64,000 bases of DNA from Clostridium yunnanense (GTDB lineage: Bacteria; Bacillota; Clostridia; Clostridiales; Clostridiaceae), in contig NZ_JAENHN010000010.1 in NCBI RefSeq assembly GCF_016595795.1, positions 248,001 to 312,000 on the forward strand, read 5' to 3'. Position 1 is the stretch's first letter. Every line of letters starts with the position of its first letter. The notes beneath the pieces were generated by a model, which worked only from the letters and a program-made list of their open reading frames with translations, had not been told where the DNA came from and did no database searches. A program made the position numbers and the translations under genes. This document shows positions 35,173 to 42,872 of the stretch, one piece after another.

Positions 35173-36420
35173 TTAATACAATTTTATATTGTCTGGCCAT
35201 GCTTTTTCTCTCGCTATTCTCCAAGTCTTATCGATGTATTGATGAGTGTAGGCTTGTTCAACTAAATGATACTTATAGGTGCCTTTTTTGGTTAGTTCAT
35301 AACCTTCTTCTGTTTTGCGTATAAGTCCTAGGAGTATTCCAAGTCTCAATTCAAATTTGAATATTTGTTCTAAGTTGTTATTAAAGAGCTGCTTAAAGTT
35401 ATCATTGTTTATTTTTAAAGTGTAGGAATTCCAAAATAACCAATAAAGTGCACGAGTTCTTTTTGTAAAATTTAAGGTGAGGGCAGTTGGAATATTATCG
35501 TTGTTTACACAGGTTATATATTCTTCTACTGAAAAGGTATTAACTTTAAATATATGGCTTAAAAGTGTAGTAGCACTTGGACCAAAACCTATAAAATTAT
35601 CTCTTGTAACAGAAGAATATTTGGGTATATCTTTTTTGCCAAAAGTCCACACAGCAGTTCTGGTGCATTGAAGCTTCTCACTTACCGTTTCAAGATATTC
35701 AAGAAGTTTCTTTTTATCCCTTTTTCCTAAAGGTTTACTTTTGTTATTTGCATAGGAAAAATCAATAAAAGGATAGGTTGAAACTTGAGTCGCTCCTGAC
35801 TTAAATGCAATAGTAAAATCATTTTCTAAATCTTCCTTGGTTTGTCCGTCTATGCCAAAGATTAGATCAACATCTATGGTGGTGAAGCCCGCATCCGCTA
35901 TGATTTTTACTTTATCAGCACCAGAAATATATTCTCTGCCTAAAACCTTTAGGCATTTCTCTTGAAAAGATTGAATACCTATACTAACCATGTCAAAGCC
36001 AATGTTTTTTAATTTTAGAAGAGTCTCTTCATTAACATCTCTTGGGTGGAGTTCTATGCCTATATTGGAGGTTATATTAAAATTATTTCTAAGTGAATTC
36101 ATTATATCGGCAAGTTCTTCGACCATAAGCGCTGGTGAACCACCACCAAAATATACACTGGTTATTTTATTTGCTTTATTTTTTATTCTCCCAGCCATGT
36201 TGATTTCTTTTATTAAAGCATCTTTATATAAAGCTGCCAGAGACTTATCATACTTTACCTTGTTGTAAGGGCAGAAGGGACATAAAGTATTGCAAAACGG
36301 GATGTGCACATATATACCTAATTCTGGTACATCCATATTAAGCTCATAGTTGGTTTTATTTGTAAAAATGAATGGCTTAAAAGATCTTGTAAAAAGCAAC
36401 CTTAAGAAGTCTGTAATCAT
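35173..36420 (-). CDS. HemN/HemW-like radical SAM protein
   Basis: 415 residues, AGGAGGG upstream. The cluster motif is 'CNTLCPFC' (C43, C47, C50), preceded by 'IYVHIPF' and followed by 'VYFGGGSPALM', as in the coproporphyrinogen dehydrogenase/HemW group. 'IGIQSFQEKCLKVLGR' and 'FGIDGQTKEDLEND' are also HemW-like. HutW- and ChuW-type heme-degrading relatives share these. No other heme gene is near; it follows another radical SAM gene by 12 bases in one operon, so a joint modification pathway is possible. Confidence 0.85.
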   Translation of the reverse strand: MITDFLRLLFTRSFKPFIFTNKTNYELNMDVPELGIYVHIPFCNTLCPFCPYNKVKYDKSLAALYKDALIKEINMAGRIKNKANKITSVYFGGGSPALMVEELADIMNSLRNNFNITSNIGIELHPRDVNEETLLKLKNIGFDMVSIGIQSFQEKCLKVLGREYISGADKVKIIADAGFTTIDVDLIFGIDGQTKEDLENDFTIAFKSGATQVSTYPFIDFSYANNKSKPLGKRDKKKLLEYLETVSEKLQCTRTAVWTFGKKDIPKYSSVTRDNFIGFGPSATTLLSHIFKVNTFSVEEYITCVNNDNIPTALTLNFTKRTRALYWLFWNSYTLKINNDNFKQLFNNNLEQIFKFELRLGILLGLIRKTEEGYELTKKGTYKYHLVEQAYTHQYIDKTWRIAREKAWPDNIKLY

Positions 36421-36432
36421 TAACTAACCCTC

Positions 36433-37329
36433 CTAGACGTATTTTAAGTAAGTTCTTATCATATCAAGAATTACTCTAACATTCCCTTTGCAAAGAAGAG
36501 AAAATTCAACTGCAAAAAGATATCCGCATTTATCACAAAGTCCATCAATTTCGACGCATCTGCCACAGACAAATCTCTGTTTGTTTTCAGAAACTAAACA
36601 TTGATAACAAGGCCTTTCCCATTTGTTTTTAAGGTAATAATCTAAGGCTGAGTAGAGATTGAATACTGGGTAACCCCCACTTATCATGGATTTAATTGAA
36701 TTAACAGCTTGTACTTTTTGATCGTTTGTAAGAGAGAGGTGTTCTGTACCTTGGTAAGGGGTATGGAAGTTAAAGGATATCGAGCTTAGGTTTGGAGTTT
36801 CTTTGACTAATTTGCATAAGGGTTCAATGTCTTTATAATTTATATTATTTACAGCCATATACACGCAGATATTAGAAGAATTTGCTTTAGAGATATTGTT
36901 TAGAATAGTATCAAAAGTATTGCCTCTTATCAAATTATGATTTTTCTTAGTTCCATCAAGGCTTAGAAATATTACGTCAGCTTCAGGAAGGTCCAAATCA
37001 ATAGTACCATTAGTGACAATATTTACGACTAAAAAGCCAATTTCCTTTGCTTTTCTTATAAGATCGCGTATTGTCCTGCCTTCATAGTTCCAGGTTAAGG
37101 TTTCACCACCGCAGAAAAATAGTATTCTAATCCCCTCGTTATATAGATTGTTCATTTCCTCCAATATATCGTTGTAAGGATACATGATTTTATTTATATT
37201 ATTAACAGCACAATGCTTACAACTTAGATTACAAAAATCCGTAAGAATTATGGTACCTAAGATTGGTTTCTTCATTTTGAAAAGTATAGTTTTCATTCCG
37301 AAGACACCTAGACTCATAAAAGATTTCAT
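36433..37329 (-). CDS. Radical SAM protein with cysteine-rich C-terminus
   Basis: About 298 residues; ATG 37329, TTG 37335 or GTG 37344 could start it (AAGGTG precedes). Radical SAM motif 'CNLSCKHC' (C33, C37, C40 from ATG 37329), then 'FFCGGETLTW' and 'FLSLDGTKKNHNLIRG'. The C-terminus has at least eight cysteines ('PCYQC', 'VCGRC', 'LCDKC'), as in SPASM/twitch proteins that bind extra clusters. Such enzymes modify peptides, proteins or cofactors. No precursor peptide was recognised next to it. First gene of a two-gene operon with the HemN-like protein. Confidence 0.83.
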   Translation of the reverse strand: MKSFMSLGVFGMKTILFKMKKPILGTIILTDFCNLSCKHCAVNNINKIMYPYNDILEEMNNLYNEGIRILFFCGGETLTWNYEGRTIRDLIRKAKEIGFLVVNIVTNGTIDLDLPEADVIFLSLDGTKKNHNLIRGNTFDTILNNISKANSSNICVYMAVNNINYKDIEPLCKLVKETPNLSSISFNFHTPYQGTEHLSLTNDQKVQAVNSIKSMISGGYPVFNLYSALDYYLKNKWERPCYQCLVSENKQRFVCGRCVEIDGLCDKCGYLFAVEFSLLCKGNVRVILDMIRTYLKYV

Positions 37330-37706
37330 TTTCAAATATTTCACCTTCTTTTCATAAAATTATTGAATAAATTGATATTTTTATAAGTATCTATTTAATT
37401 AGAATCTTGTAAGAATAATTATACATATATGGATAATTAGCTCTTATGGTGTAATTTTACACTAAAAAATATAATTATTCAATCCCATTGTATTTTTTTA
37501 TAAAGTGGTAAATCCATATAGATCAATATAAAGACAGAACATATGCAATATATCTGCGCTGTCTTTTGTTTTTTACTATAAAAGTATATTTAAGTTAAGA
37601 AGTAAAAAGAAATAATACCGATAAATAATAACATTAAATGTTGTTTTACAAATATTGATATGTATATCATTTAATGATATAGCTGATATTTAGAAGGATG
37701 ATACTT
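37330..37706. other. Intergenic region upstream of the radical SAM operon and PadR remnant
   Basis: No intact gene. It contains GTGTAATTTTACAC-type palindromes near 37450, a plus-strand terminator-like hairpin at 37530-37572 with no gene to terminate, and TGATATGTATATCA-like dyads just upstream of 37707 that would suit a PadR operator. Confidence 0.4.
37530..37572 (+). terminator. Orphan terminator-like hairpin
   Basis: AAAGACAG (37530-37537) and CTGTCTTT (37559-37566) followed by TGTTTTTT. No plus-strand gene precedes it, so it may end a small RNA or a decayed gene transcript starting after about 37400. Confidence 0.45.
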
Positions 37707-37844
37707 ATGGCACGAAAAGAATCTGTTGAAATAGGAGAGTTAATTGATACAGCTTTGTACATCTTATCAAGCGTGATAGAAGAAAAGCATGGTTACTTGA
37801 TATGGTTAAGTGCAAATTATGGCAGTAAAAAAAGGAAAGTCTAG
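37707..37844 (+). pseudogene. Truncated PadR-family regulator remnant
   Basis: 45 codons behind a good AGAAGGATGAT RBS. Residues 1-30 ('IGELIDTALYILSSVIEEKHGY' in part: 'LIDTALYILSS', 'EEKHGY') are the N-terminus of a PadR winged helix. The recognition helix and wing are missing; after HGYLI the sequence runs to 'SANYGSKKRKV' and stops, which looks like an internal deletion joining near the C-terminus. A hairpin with T run follows. Not functional as a DNA-binding protein on its own. Confidence 0.7.
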
Positions 37845-37879
37845 AGATATTGAGCCATGTCAAATAAATTTGATTTATT

Positions 37880-37912
37880 AAAGTACTATTCGTAACTGAA
37901 TGGTGCTTTTTT
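37880..37912 (+). terminator. Terminator of the PadR remnant
   Basis: Stem AAAGTACTATT/AATGGTGCTTT (with G-U pairs), loop cgtaactg, T6. Confidence 0.65.
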
Positions 37913-38160
37913 AATGTATAAGAAAGTATAAAAATTTTAGGTATCTAAACCTGGATATTTCAATGGCTTTAGAAGTTTTTTATTTATATAAGAGAGATGT
38001 TTCGTTATAATATAGATATAATTAATATTAAGAATAGTTCGATAATTTAAATAGAGAAAATCTTAATAAATTAGTTGATTAAGTAAAGCTGTGTAGCTTC
38101 AAATTAAAAATGTTTACCTATATATCAGTGAGTTTATAAAGTATAGAGGGAGGAAAATTA

Positions 38161-39003
38161 ATGGAGAATTTAGGTTTTTATAATGGTGAGTATGATTTGA
38201 TTGAAAATATGAAGATACCAATGAATGATCGCGTATGCTATTTTGGCGATGGAGTATATGATGCTACATATAGCAGAAATCATAAGATATTTGCATTAGA
38301 TGAACATATTGATAGATTTTATAACAGTGCAGAGCTATTGTCTATTAAAATGCCGTACACAAAGAATGAATTTAAAGATTTGCTACAAGAGATGGTTAAG
38401 AAAGTAGATTCAGGAGAACAGTTTGTATATTGGCAGGTTACAAGAGGAACTGGAATGCGTAATCATGCTTTTCTCGGGGATGAAGTGAAGGCAAATGTTT
38501 GGATACTGCTAACTCCACGTGCTATTAAGGATATGTCAAAGAAAGTAAAACTAATTACTTTAGAAGATACTAGATTTTTACACTGTAATATTAAGACTTT
38601 AAATCTATTACCAAATGTCATAGCAGCACAAAAAACTGAGGAGGCAGGCTGTGATGAAGCTATATTCCATAGAGGGGATAGAGTTACAGAATGTTCTCAT
38701 AGCAATGTTTCGATAATAAAAAATGGTGTTTTTAGAACGGCACCAACAGATAACTTGATTTTGCCAGGAATAGCAAGGGCGCATATAATAAAGATGTGTG
38801 AAAGGTTCAATATACCTGTAGACGAAACTCCATTTACTTTGAAAGAGTTAATGGAAGCAGATGAAGTTATAGTCACAAGCTCAGGGCAGTTTTGCATGAG
38901 TGCTTGTGAGGTAGATGGGGTTCCGGTAGGAGGAAAGGCAGCAGAGATAGTTAAAAATCTGCAGGCAGCATTACTTGAAGAATTTTTAGAGCAAACAAAA
39001 TAA
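38161..39003 (+). CDS. dat: D-amino acid aminotransferase (class IV PLP enzyme)
   Basis: 280 residues, GGGAGGA upstream. It transfers the amino group between D-amino acids and 2-oxo acids, supplying D-Ala or D-Glu for the cell wall. Catalytic K145 in 'CNIKTLNLLPNV', PLP-binding E177 in 'VTECSHSNV', 'YFGDGVYDA' near 27-35, and 'RGTGMRNHAF' near 95-104. Length is as in Bacillus D-AAT. Branched-chain or ADC lyase relatives are less likely because of the close match of these motifs. Single gene. Confidence 0.92.
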   Translation: MENLGFYNGEYDLIENMKIPMNDRVCYFGDGVYDATYSRNHKIFALDEHIDRFYNSAELLSIKMPYTKNEFKDLLQEMVKKVDSGEQFVYWQVTRGTGMRNHAFLGDEVKANVWILLTPRAIKDMSKKVKLITLEDTRFLHCNIKTLNLLPNVIAAQKTEEAGCDEAIFHRGDRVTECSHSNVSIIKNGVFRTAPTDNLILPGIARAHIIKMCERFNIPVDETPFTLKELMEADEVIVTSSGQFCMSACEVDGVPVGGKAAEIVKNLQAALLEEFLEQTK

Positions 39004-39088
39004 GTTCTAGAATATGCTTAATTAAGCAATAGGAATTAACAATATTTTAAATGGGTTTAAATATATAAGATATAATATAGAACTAATG

Positions 39089-39125
39089 GAGAGCTATCTT
39101 GAATAAAGATATGGCTCTCTTTCTT
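39089..39125 (+). terminator. Terminator of dat
   Basis: Stem GAGAGCTATCTT (39089-39100) with AAGATATGGCTCTC (39106-39119, one bulge), followed by TTTCTTT. Confidence 0.82.
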
Positions 39126-39342
39126 TATCAATTAAATGAGTAATATTACAAGATATTGGTATATGAAATGTATGGAGACGCATATATTCAGAATAGATTC
39201 CTTTATTAGCCTTTGAATAAATAGAAGGCAAGTGTATAGAAAAGCACTTTTGAGATGATCAGCAATATGAAAATATACATACAAAATAGGAATTTAAATA
39301 ATAAGAAACGAATAAACTTTTGAATAGAAAGGGGGGAATAAA

Positions 39343-39495
39343 ATGGCAAAGAACAAGAGAGGTAAAGGTATCAAAAAAATTCTTAATTGGAGAGGAACTT
39401 GCCCTGTTTGCAAAAGAGGTGGTGTTAAGCTTCTTTGGGATAAAGTTACTGATAACGGAACTATAAAAGTTTGTAAAGTATGTGTAAATAAATAA
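39343..39495 (+). CDS. Small zinc-ribbon protein, 50 residues
   Basis: ATG 39343 behind AAAGGGGGG; 50 residues. Basic N-terminus (MAKNKRGKGIKK) and two CxxC knuckles, 'CPVCKRGG' (about 24-27) and 'VCKVC' (about 44-47), that should bind one zinc. Rich in Lys/Arg like a small ribosomal or RNA-binding protein, but it matches no ribosomal protein that I recognise. It has its own RBS and terminator, so it is a real gene of unknown function. Confidence 0.8.
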   Translation: MAKNKRGKGIKKILNWRGTCPVCKRGGVKLLWDKVTDNGTIKVCKVCVNK

Positions 39496-39510
39496 AAGTA
39501 TCATTAAGTG

Positions 39511-39551
39511 GATCAGCCATAGATTTAATTTAAATAAACCTATGGTTGATC
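39511..39551 (+). terminator. Terminator of the zinc-ribbon gene
   Basis: 12-bp stem GATCAGCCATAG/CTATGGTTGATC (39511-39522, 39540-39551), T-rich sequence after it. Could also serve the convergent rfbB. Confidence 0.78.
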
Positions 39552-39578
39552 AAGTAATTTTCTATTGGGACAAATTCA

Positions 39579-40631
39579 TTAATTGTTATACATCTTAGCA
39601 TAGTAATGTTTATAATCACCTGAAGTAACATTTTCTATCCATTGTCTATTATCTAAATACCACTGAATAGTCTTAATGATACCAACTTCGAAAGTAGTTT
39701 CTGGATACCAGCCTAAATCTTCTTTTATCTTATCTGGAGCTATGCCGTACCTTCTATCATGACCTTTTCTATCTTCTACATACTTTATTAAGTCTTCTGT
39801 TACAGTGTTATCAACATTATCATGGATATATGCTATGACAGTCTTAACTATTTGTATATTGGTTCTTTCATTATGGCCGCCAACATTATATACTTCACCG
39901 ATTCTTCCATTTCTAATAACCATATCTATAGCTTTGCAGTGATCTTCTACATAAAGCCAATCTCTTATATTTAATCCATCACCATAAACAGGTAGATCTT
40001 TATGGTTTAAGCAGTTGTTAATAAGTAGTGGTATTAATTTTTCTGGGAAATGATATGGTCCGTAGTTATTTGAGCATCTTGTTATAGTTACAGGCATATT
40101 GTAAGTATCAGAATAAGCTTTTACCATAAAGTCAGCTCCAGCTTTGCTTGATGAATATGGGCTGTGAGGATCAAGTGGAGTTGTTTCCATAAAGTAACCT
40201 GTTTCTCCAAGTGAGCCATATACTTCATCAGTAGATACTTGATGGTATCTTACGCCTTCCTTCCATCCACTTTCTCTTTCCCAAGCATTTTTAGCGCAAT
40301 TTAAAAGGTTAACTGTTCCTAAAACATTAGTCTGAGCAAAGATTTCAGGTTCCTTTATACTTCTATCAACATGAGACTCAGCAGCAAAATTAACAACATA
40401 ATCTATATCGTATTTTTCGAAAAGTGTTGTAACTAAGTCCTTGTCACAAATATCTCCTTGCACAAATATATGATTAGGATTTCCCTGAACCTCTTTTAGG
40501 TTTTCAAGATTACCTGCATAAGTTAATTTATCTAAATTAATTATTGTTATGTCAGTATATTTTTTGAGCATGTAAAGAACGAAATTTGAGCCTATAAATC
40601 CAGCTCCTCCTGTTACTAAATAAGTTTTCAT
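39579..40631 (-). CDS. rfbB: dTDP-glucose 4,6-dehydratase
   Basis: 350 residues. NAD-binding 'GGAGFIGSNF' (8-17), catalytic 'YSSSKAGAD' and 'STDEVYG', 'AAESHVDRSI', all typical of RfbB/RmlB, which makes dTDP-4-keto-6-deoxyglucose for rhamnose and other deoxysugars. The partners rfbA, rfbC and rfbD are not adjacent. Single gene after a terminator. Confidence 0.95.
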   Translation of the reverse strand: MKTYLVTGGAGFIGSNFVLYMLKKYTDITIINLDKLTYAGNLENLKEVQGNPNHIFVQGDICDKDLVTTLFEKYDIDYVVNFAAESHVDRSIKEPEIFAQTNVLGTVNLLNCAKNAWERESGWKEGVRYHQVSTDEVYGSLGETGYFMETTPLDPHSPYSSSKAGADFMVKAYSDTYNMPVTITRCSNNYGPYHFPEKLIPLLINNCLNHKDLPVYGDGLNIRDWLYVEDHCKAIDMVIRNGRIGEVYNVGGHNERTNIQIVKTVIAYIHDNVDNTVTEDLIKYVEDRKGHDRRYGIAPDKIKEDLGWYPETTFEVGIIKTIQWYLDNRQWIENVTSGDYKHYYAKMYNN

Positions 40632-40662
40632 AATAAGTCTTCTCCTCTCAATATATCTATTT

Positions 40663-40688
40663 AAAAAACTATCCGGATAAAGTTTTTT
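40663..40688. terminator. Terminator between the methyltransferase gene and rfbB
   Basis: Compact hairpin AAAAAACTATCCGG / ATAAAGTTTTTT with A and T runs on both sides; on the minus strand it ends the MerR-methyltransferase transcript before rfbB. Confidence 0.78.
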
Positions 40689-40728
40689 CGATATTAAAAT
40701 AAGTATAGTCTAAAGATATCTTGCTATG

Positions 40729-40780
40729 GATGTATCACTTCAACTTTAAAATATAAATTTTATTACAGACTGGTACATAC
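40729..40780. repeat. Degenerate copy F of the palindromic repeat
   Basis: Ends GATGTATCACTTC and GACTGGTACATAC match the terminal repeats of the 96-bp element; the inner hairpin is gone and replaced by AT-rich sequence. It begins 3 bases after the stop codon of the methyltransferase gene. Confidence 0.5.
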
Positions 40781-40783
40781 ATA

Positions 40784-41971
40784 TTACTTATGACATATAA
40801 ATAACCCAGCATATTTTGATACTTTAAATATGCCTGTTTTTTCAACTTTTGCTTTAACATATTTTTCAAACTCATCATATCTACCAGCTAGTATCTCATG
40901 CTGATTTCCATGACAAGAGAGTATATAATCCAATAAAGGCTTGTATTGATCTATAATTAATTTATCTTCGTAGATAAGTTTATCTATATTAGGAAAGTAG
41001 TCTATAAGTTGAGGTTCTCCGTTTTCTAAGCCGAAGATCTCCTCTAAATGCACCTCTGATAAAGATATTCTGCTGTCAAAGCTCTTTGTAAGATTTTCAA
41101 TCTCTTTCATATGCTTTAATCCATAGGTACTGCAATAAAAATGACCACCTTTTTTTAGAACTCTTTTTATCTCTGAAAAAGCCTGCTTTCTATCTTTAAC
41201 ATAGAAAATCATGTGATTTGCAACTACTTTATCAAAGCTTTCATCTTCATAGGGTAAGTTAGTACAATCTACTATGTGAAATTTTATATTTGTATTTAAA
41301 CTTTTTAGATTTTCTTTGCTATCATTTAGCATTCCATGGGAAATATCAGATAATATTATCTCTGAGTCCTCTGGAATCTTATCCTGAGATTTCTTCCAAA
41401 GCTGACCATCACCGCAACCTATCTCAAGAACCTTATCTTTCTTCGAAGTATCTATTTTATCAAATAACCAATTGAACCAGCCATATTTATTTACACTGAA
41501 CTTGTCGTGAAGATTTATTCTTACCTTTAAATTTCTAGAATCCTTATATTGGGTTGATAAATCTTTCTCCATGTTTGTAACATGTATTATGTCAACTATT
41601 TTGTTCCAATCGGGATCTTCTTCCTCGATTACCTTTTTAGCCTCAATAATTGATTTTTTTATAAGCTCCAGATGTTCTATTTTACTTCTTACCATTTCAA
41701 GTTGCAGTTCTAGTGAGTCTCTTAAACTATCAATCTTTGAATCCTCTGATACAACCAAAGCTGCAATATCCTCTAAAGAAAAGCCTAAGTACTTTAAGGT
41801 TAGTATAACCTGAAGCTTTGCAAAATCTTCATCAGTATATAGCCTATATCCAGCTTCACTGAGGCTTGATGGCTTTAATAGTCCTTTGTTATCATAAAAT
41901 CTTATGGTTCTTATGGTGACTCCTGCTTTTTTAGCAAATTCACCTGCTGTGTAAAAATGTTTATCTCTCAT
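40784..41971 (-). CDS. MerR-family regulator fused to a SAM-dependent methyltransferase
   Basis: 395 residues from ATG 41971 (GGTGAT upstream; GTG 41983 is an alternative). Residues 1-75: MerR winged helix ('YTAGEFAKKAGVTIRTIRFY', 'YTDEDFAKLQVI'). Residues 80-118: coiled-coil dimer helix. Residues about 150-395: class I methyltransferase with 'VLEIGCGDGQ' (181-190), 'ILSDISHGML' and 'VVANHMIFYV'. So binding of SAM or of the methyl acceptor may switch transcription. It is driven by a MerR-type promoter with a 19-bp spacer and is divergent from a 2H phosphoesterase gene. Confidence 0.92.
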   Translation of the reverse strand: MRDKHFYTAGEFAKKAGVTIRTIRFYDNKGLLKPSSLSEAGYRLYTDEDFAKLQVILTLKYLGFSLEDIAALVVSEDSKIDSLRDSLELQLEMVRSKIEHLELIKKSIIEAKKVIEEEDPDWNKIVDIIHVTNMEKDLSTQYKDSRNLKVRINLHDKFSVNKYGWFNWLFDKIDTSKKDKVLEIGCGDGQLWKKSQDKIPEDSEIILSDISHGMLNDSKENLKSLNTNIKFHIVDCTNLPYEDESFDKVVANHMIFYVKDRKQAFSEIKRVLKKGGHFYCSTYGLKHMKEIENLTKSFDSRISLSEVHLEEIFGLENGEPQLIDYFPNIDKLIYEDKLIIDQYKPLLDYILSCHGNQHEILAGRYDEFEKYVKAKVEKTGIFKVSKYAGLFICHK

Positions 41972-41991
41972 AATATTTATCACCCAACTTA

Positions 41992-42022
41992 ATTATAAGC
42001 GGTTACCTTAGGTAAGGGTCAA
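41992..42022 (-). promoter_or_regulatory. MerR-type promoter with 19-bp spacer and dyad
   Basis: Minus strand: -35 TTGACC (42017-42022), -10 TATAAT (41992-41997), spacer of 19 bp. The spacer holds the inverted repeat TTACCT-T-AGGTAA (42003-42015). The long spacer with a central dyad is the hallmark of promoters activated by MerR proteins through DNA untwisting, so the fused regulator probably controls its own gene. Confidence 0.88.
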
Positions 42023-42060
42023 TAGTTTAATTTTTTACTGTAAAAAATTAAACTATTGAC
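42018..42060. promoter_or_regulatory. Perfect 20-bp inverted repeat between the divergent promoters
   Basis: 42018-42037 and 42041-42060 are exact complements with spacer ctg. Each end carries the TTGAC of an outward -35 box. It is upstream of both transcripts, so it acts as DNA (operator or extruded cruciform) rather than as an RNA hairpin. Confidence 0.75.
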
Positions 42061-42085
42061 AATGGTTATATGGGGAAAATACAAT
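42056..42085 (+). promoter_or_regulatory. Sigma-A-type promoter of the 2H phosphoesterase gene
   Basis: TTGACA (42056-42061), 18-bp spacer, TACAAT (42080-42085). Transcription would begin about 42092, giving a 60-base leader. Confidence 0.7.
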
Positions 42086-42154
42086 TATTGGTAATATATA
42101 AAGTAATAAAAGAGAAAGTAGTTGTTAAAGAAGGAAACAGAAAGAGAGGTAAAG

Positions 42155-42640
42155 ATGGAAGATAAAATATTATGTGTTCTAGCTCAATATGACGAAGAAA
42201 CTCAGCAAAAACTAAAGGATATTCAACAGGTCTTACTTGAAAATGGTTTTGTAGGAAGACAAACAGCTGATGTACCCTATCACATGACCCTTGGAACATT
42301 TAAATTATCTGATGAGGAAATGCTTAGGGAAAAAGTAAAGTCAGTATCTAAGAATTTTAGAGGCTTTGATATAAGATTAAATAATATCGGATTGTTTGGA
42401 CTTGATGTTTTATTTATAGCACCTTTAGTAAATTACGACCTTCTAAATTTGCAGAAGTTTTTCAGTGATGACAACGGGTGGACAGCCCATACAACACTAT
42501 TAATTGATGATCATGAAGTGATTCACAAAGCATTACCGATTGTAGCAGAGAACTTTAAAAGTTTTGAGGGTAGAGTAGAGTCGATCAGTTTATATGAGTT
42601 CTGGCCAACTCGTTTAATGTTAGAAGAAAACCTATTATAA
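42155..42640 (+). CDS. 2H phosphoesterase / 2'-5' RNA ligase-like protein
   Basis: 161 residues from ATG 42155 (GAGAGGTAAAG upstream). Two HxT motifs, H43-M-T45 in 'PYHMTLG' and H112-T-T114 in 'TAHTTLL', define the 2H superfamily, which opens cyclic phosphates or joins RNA ends. The substrate is unknown. Divergent from the MerR-methyltransferase, with which it may share regulation through the palindrome between them. Confidence 0.85.
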   Translation: MEDKILCVLAQYDEETQQKLKDIQQVLLENGFVGRQTADVPYHMTLGTFKLSDEEMLREKVKSVSKNFRGFDIRLNNIGLFGLDVLFIAPLVNYDLLNLQKFFSDDNGWTAHTTLLIDDHEVIHKALPIVAENFKSFEGRVESISLYEFWPTRLMLEENLL

Positions 42641-42652
42641 ATCATATTTATG

Positions 42653-42748
42653 GATGTACCACTTCGTAATGAAGTTTATTATTTTTAAATTCTCTCACCA
42701 GAAGCCGTGAGAGTTTTAAAAATAGATTTCGGATCGAAGTGGTTCATC
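42653..42748 (+). repeat. 96-bp palindromic repeat element, copy B
   Basis: Left end GATGTACCACTTCG, right end CGAAGTGGTTCATC (one mismatch in 14). Hairpin CTCTCAC (42692-42698), loop CAGAAGCC, GTGAGAG (42707-42713). It starts 12 bases after the stop of the 2H phosphoesterase gene. Confidence 0.9.
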
Positions 42749-42815
42749 TTTAATAAAAGTGGTTTGCTTATGAAAGAAAAATGCTTATGGCTAATTTTCT
42801 TAATAGAGCACTAAC

Positions 42816-42863
42816 AAAAAAAGCCTCACCAAAATCTAAACTAAAGATTTTAGTGAGGCTTTT
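42816..42863. terminator. Bidirectional terminator before the ABC importer operon end
   Basis: About 19-bp stem AAAAGCCTCACCAAAATCT with AGATTTTAGTGAGGCTTTT, A and T runs on both sides. Confidence 0.9.
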
Positions 42864-42872
42864 AACTTAAAA

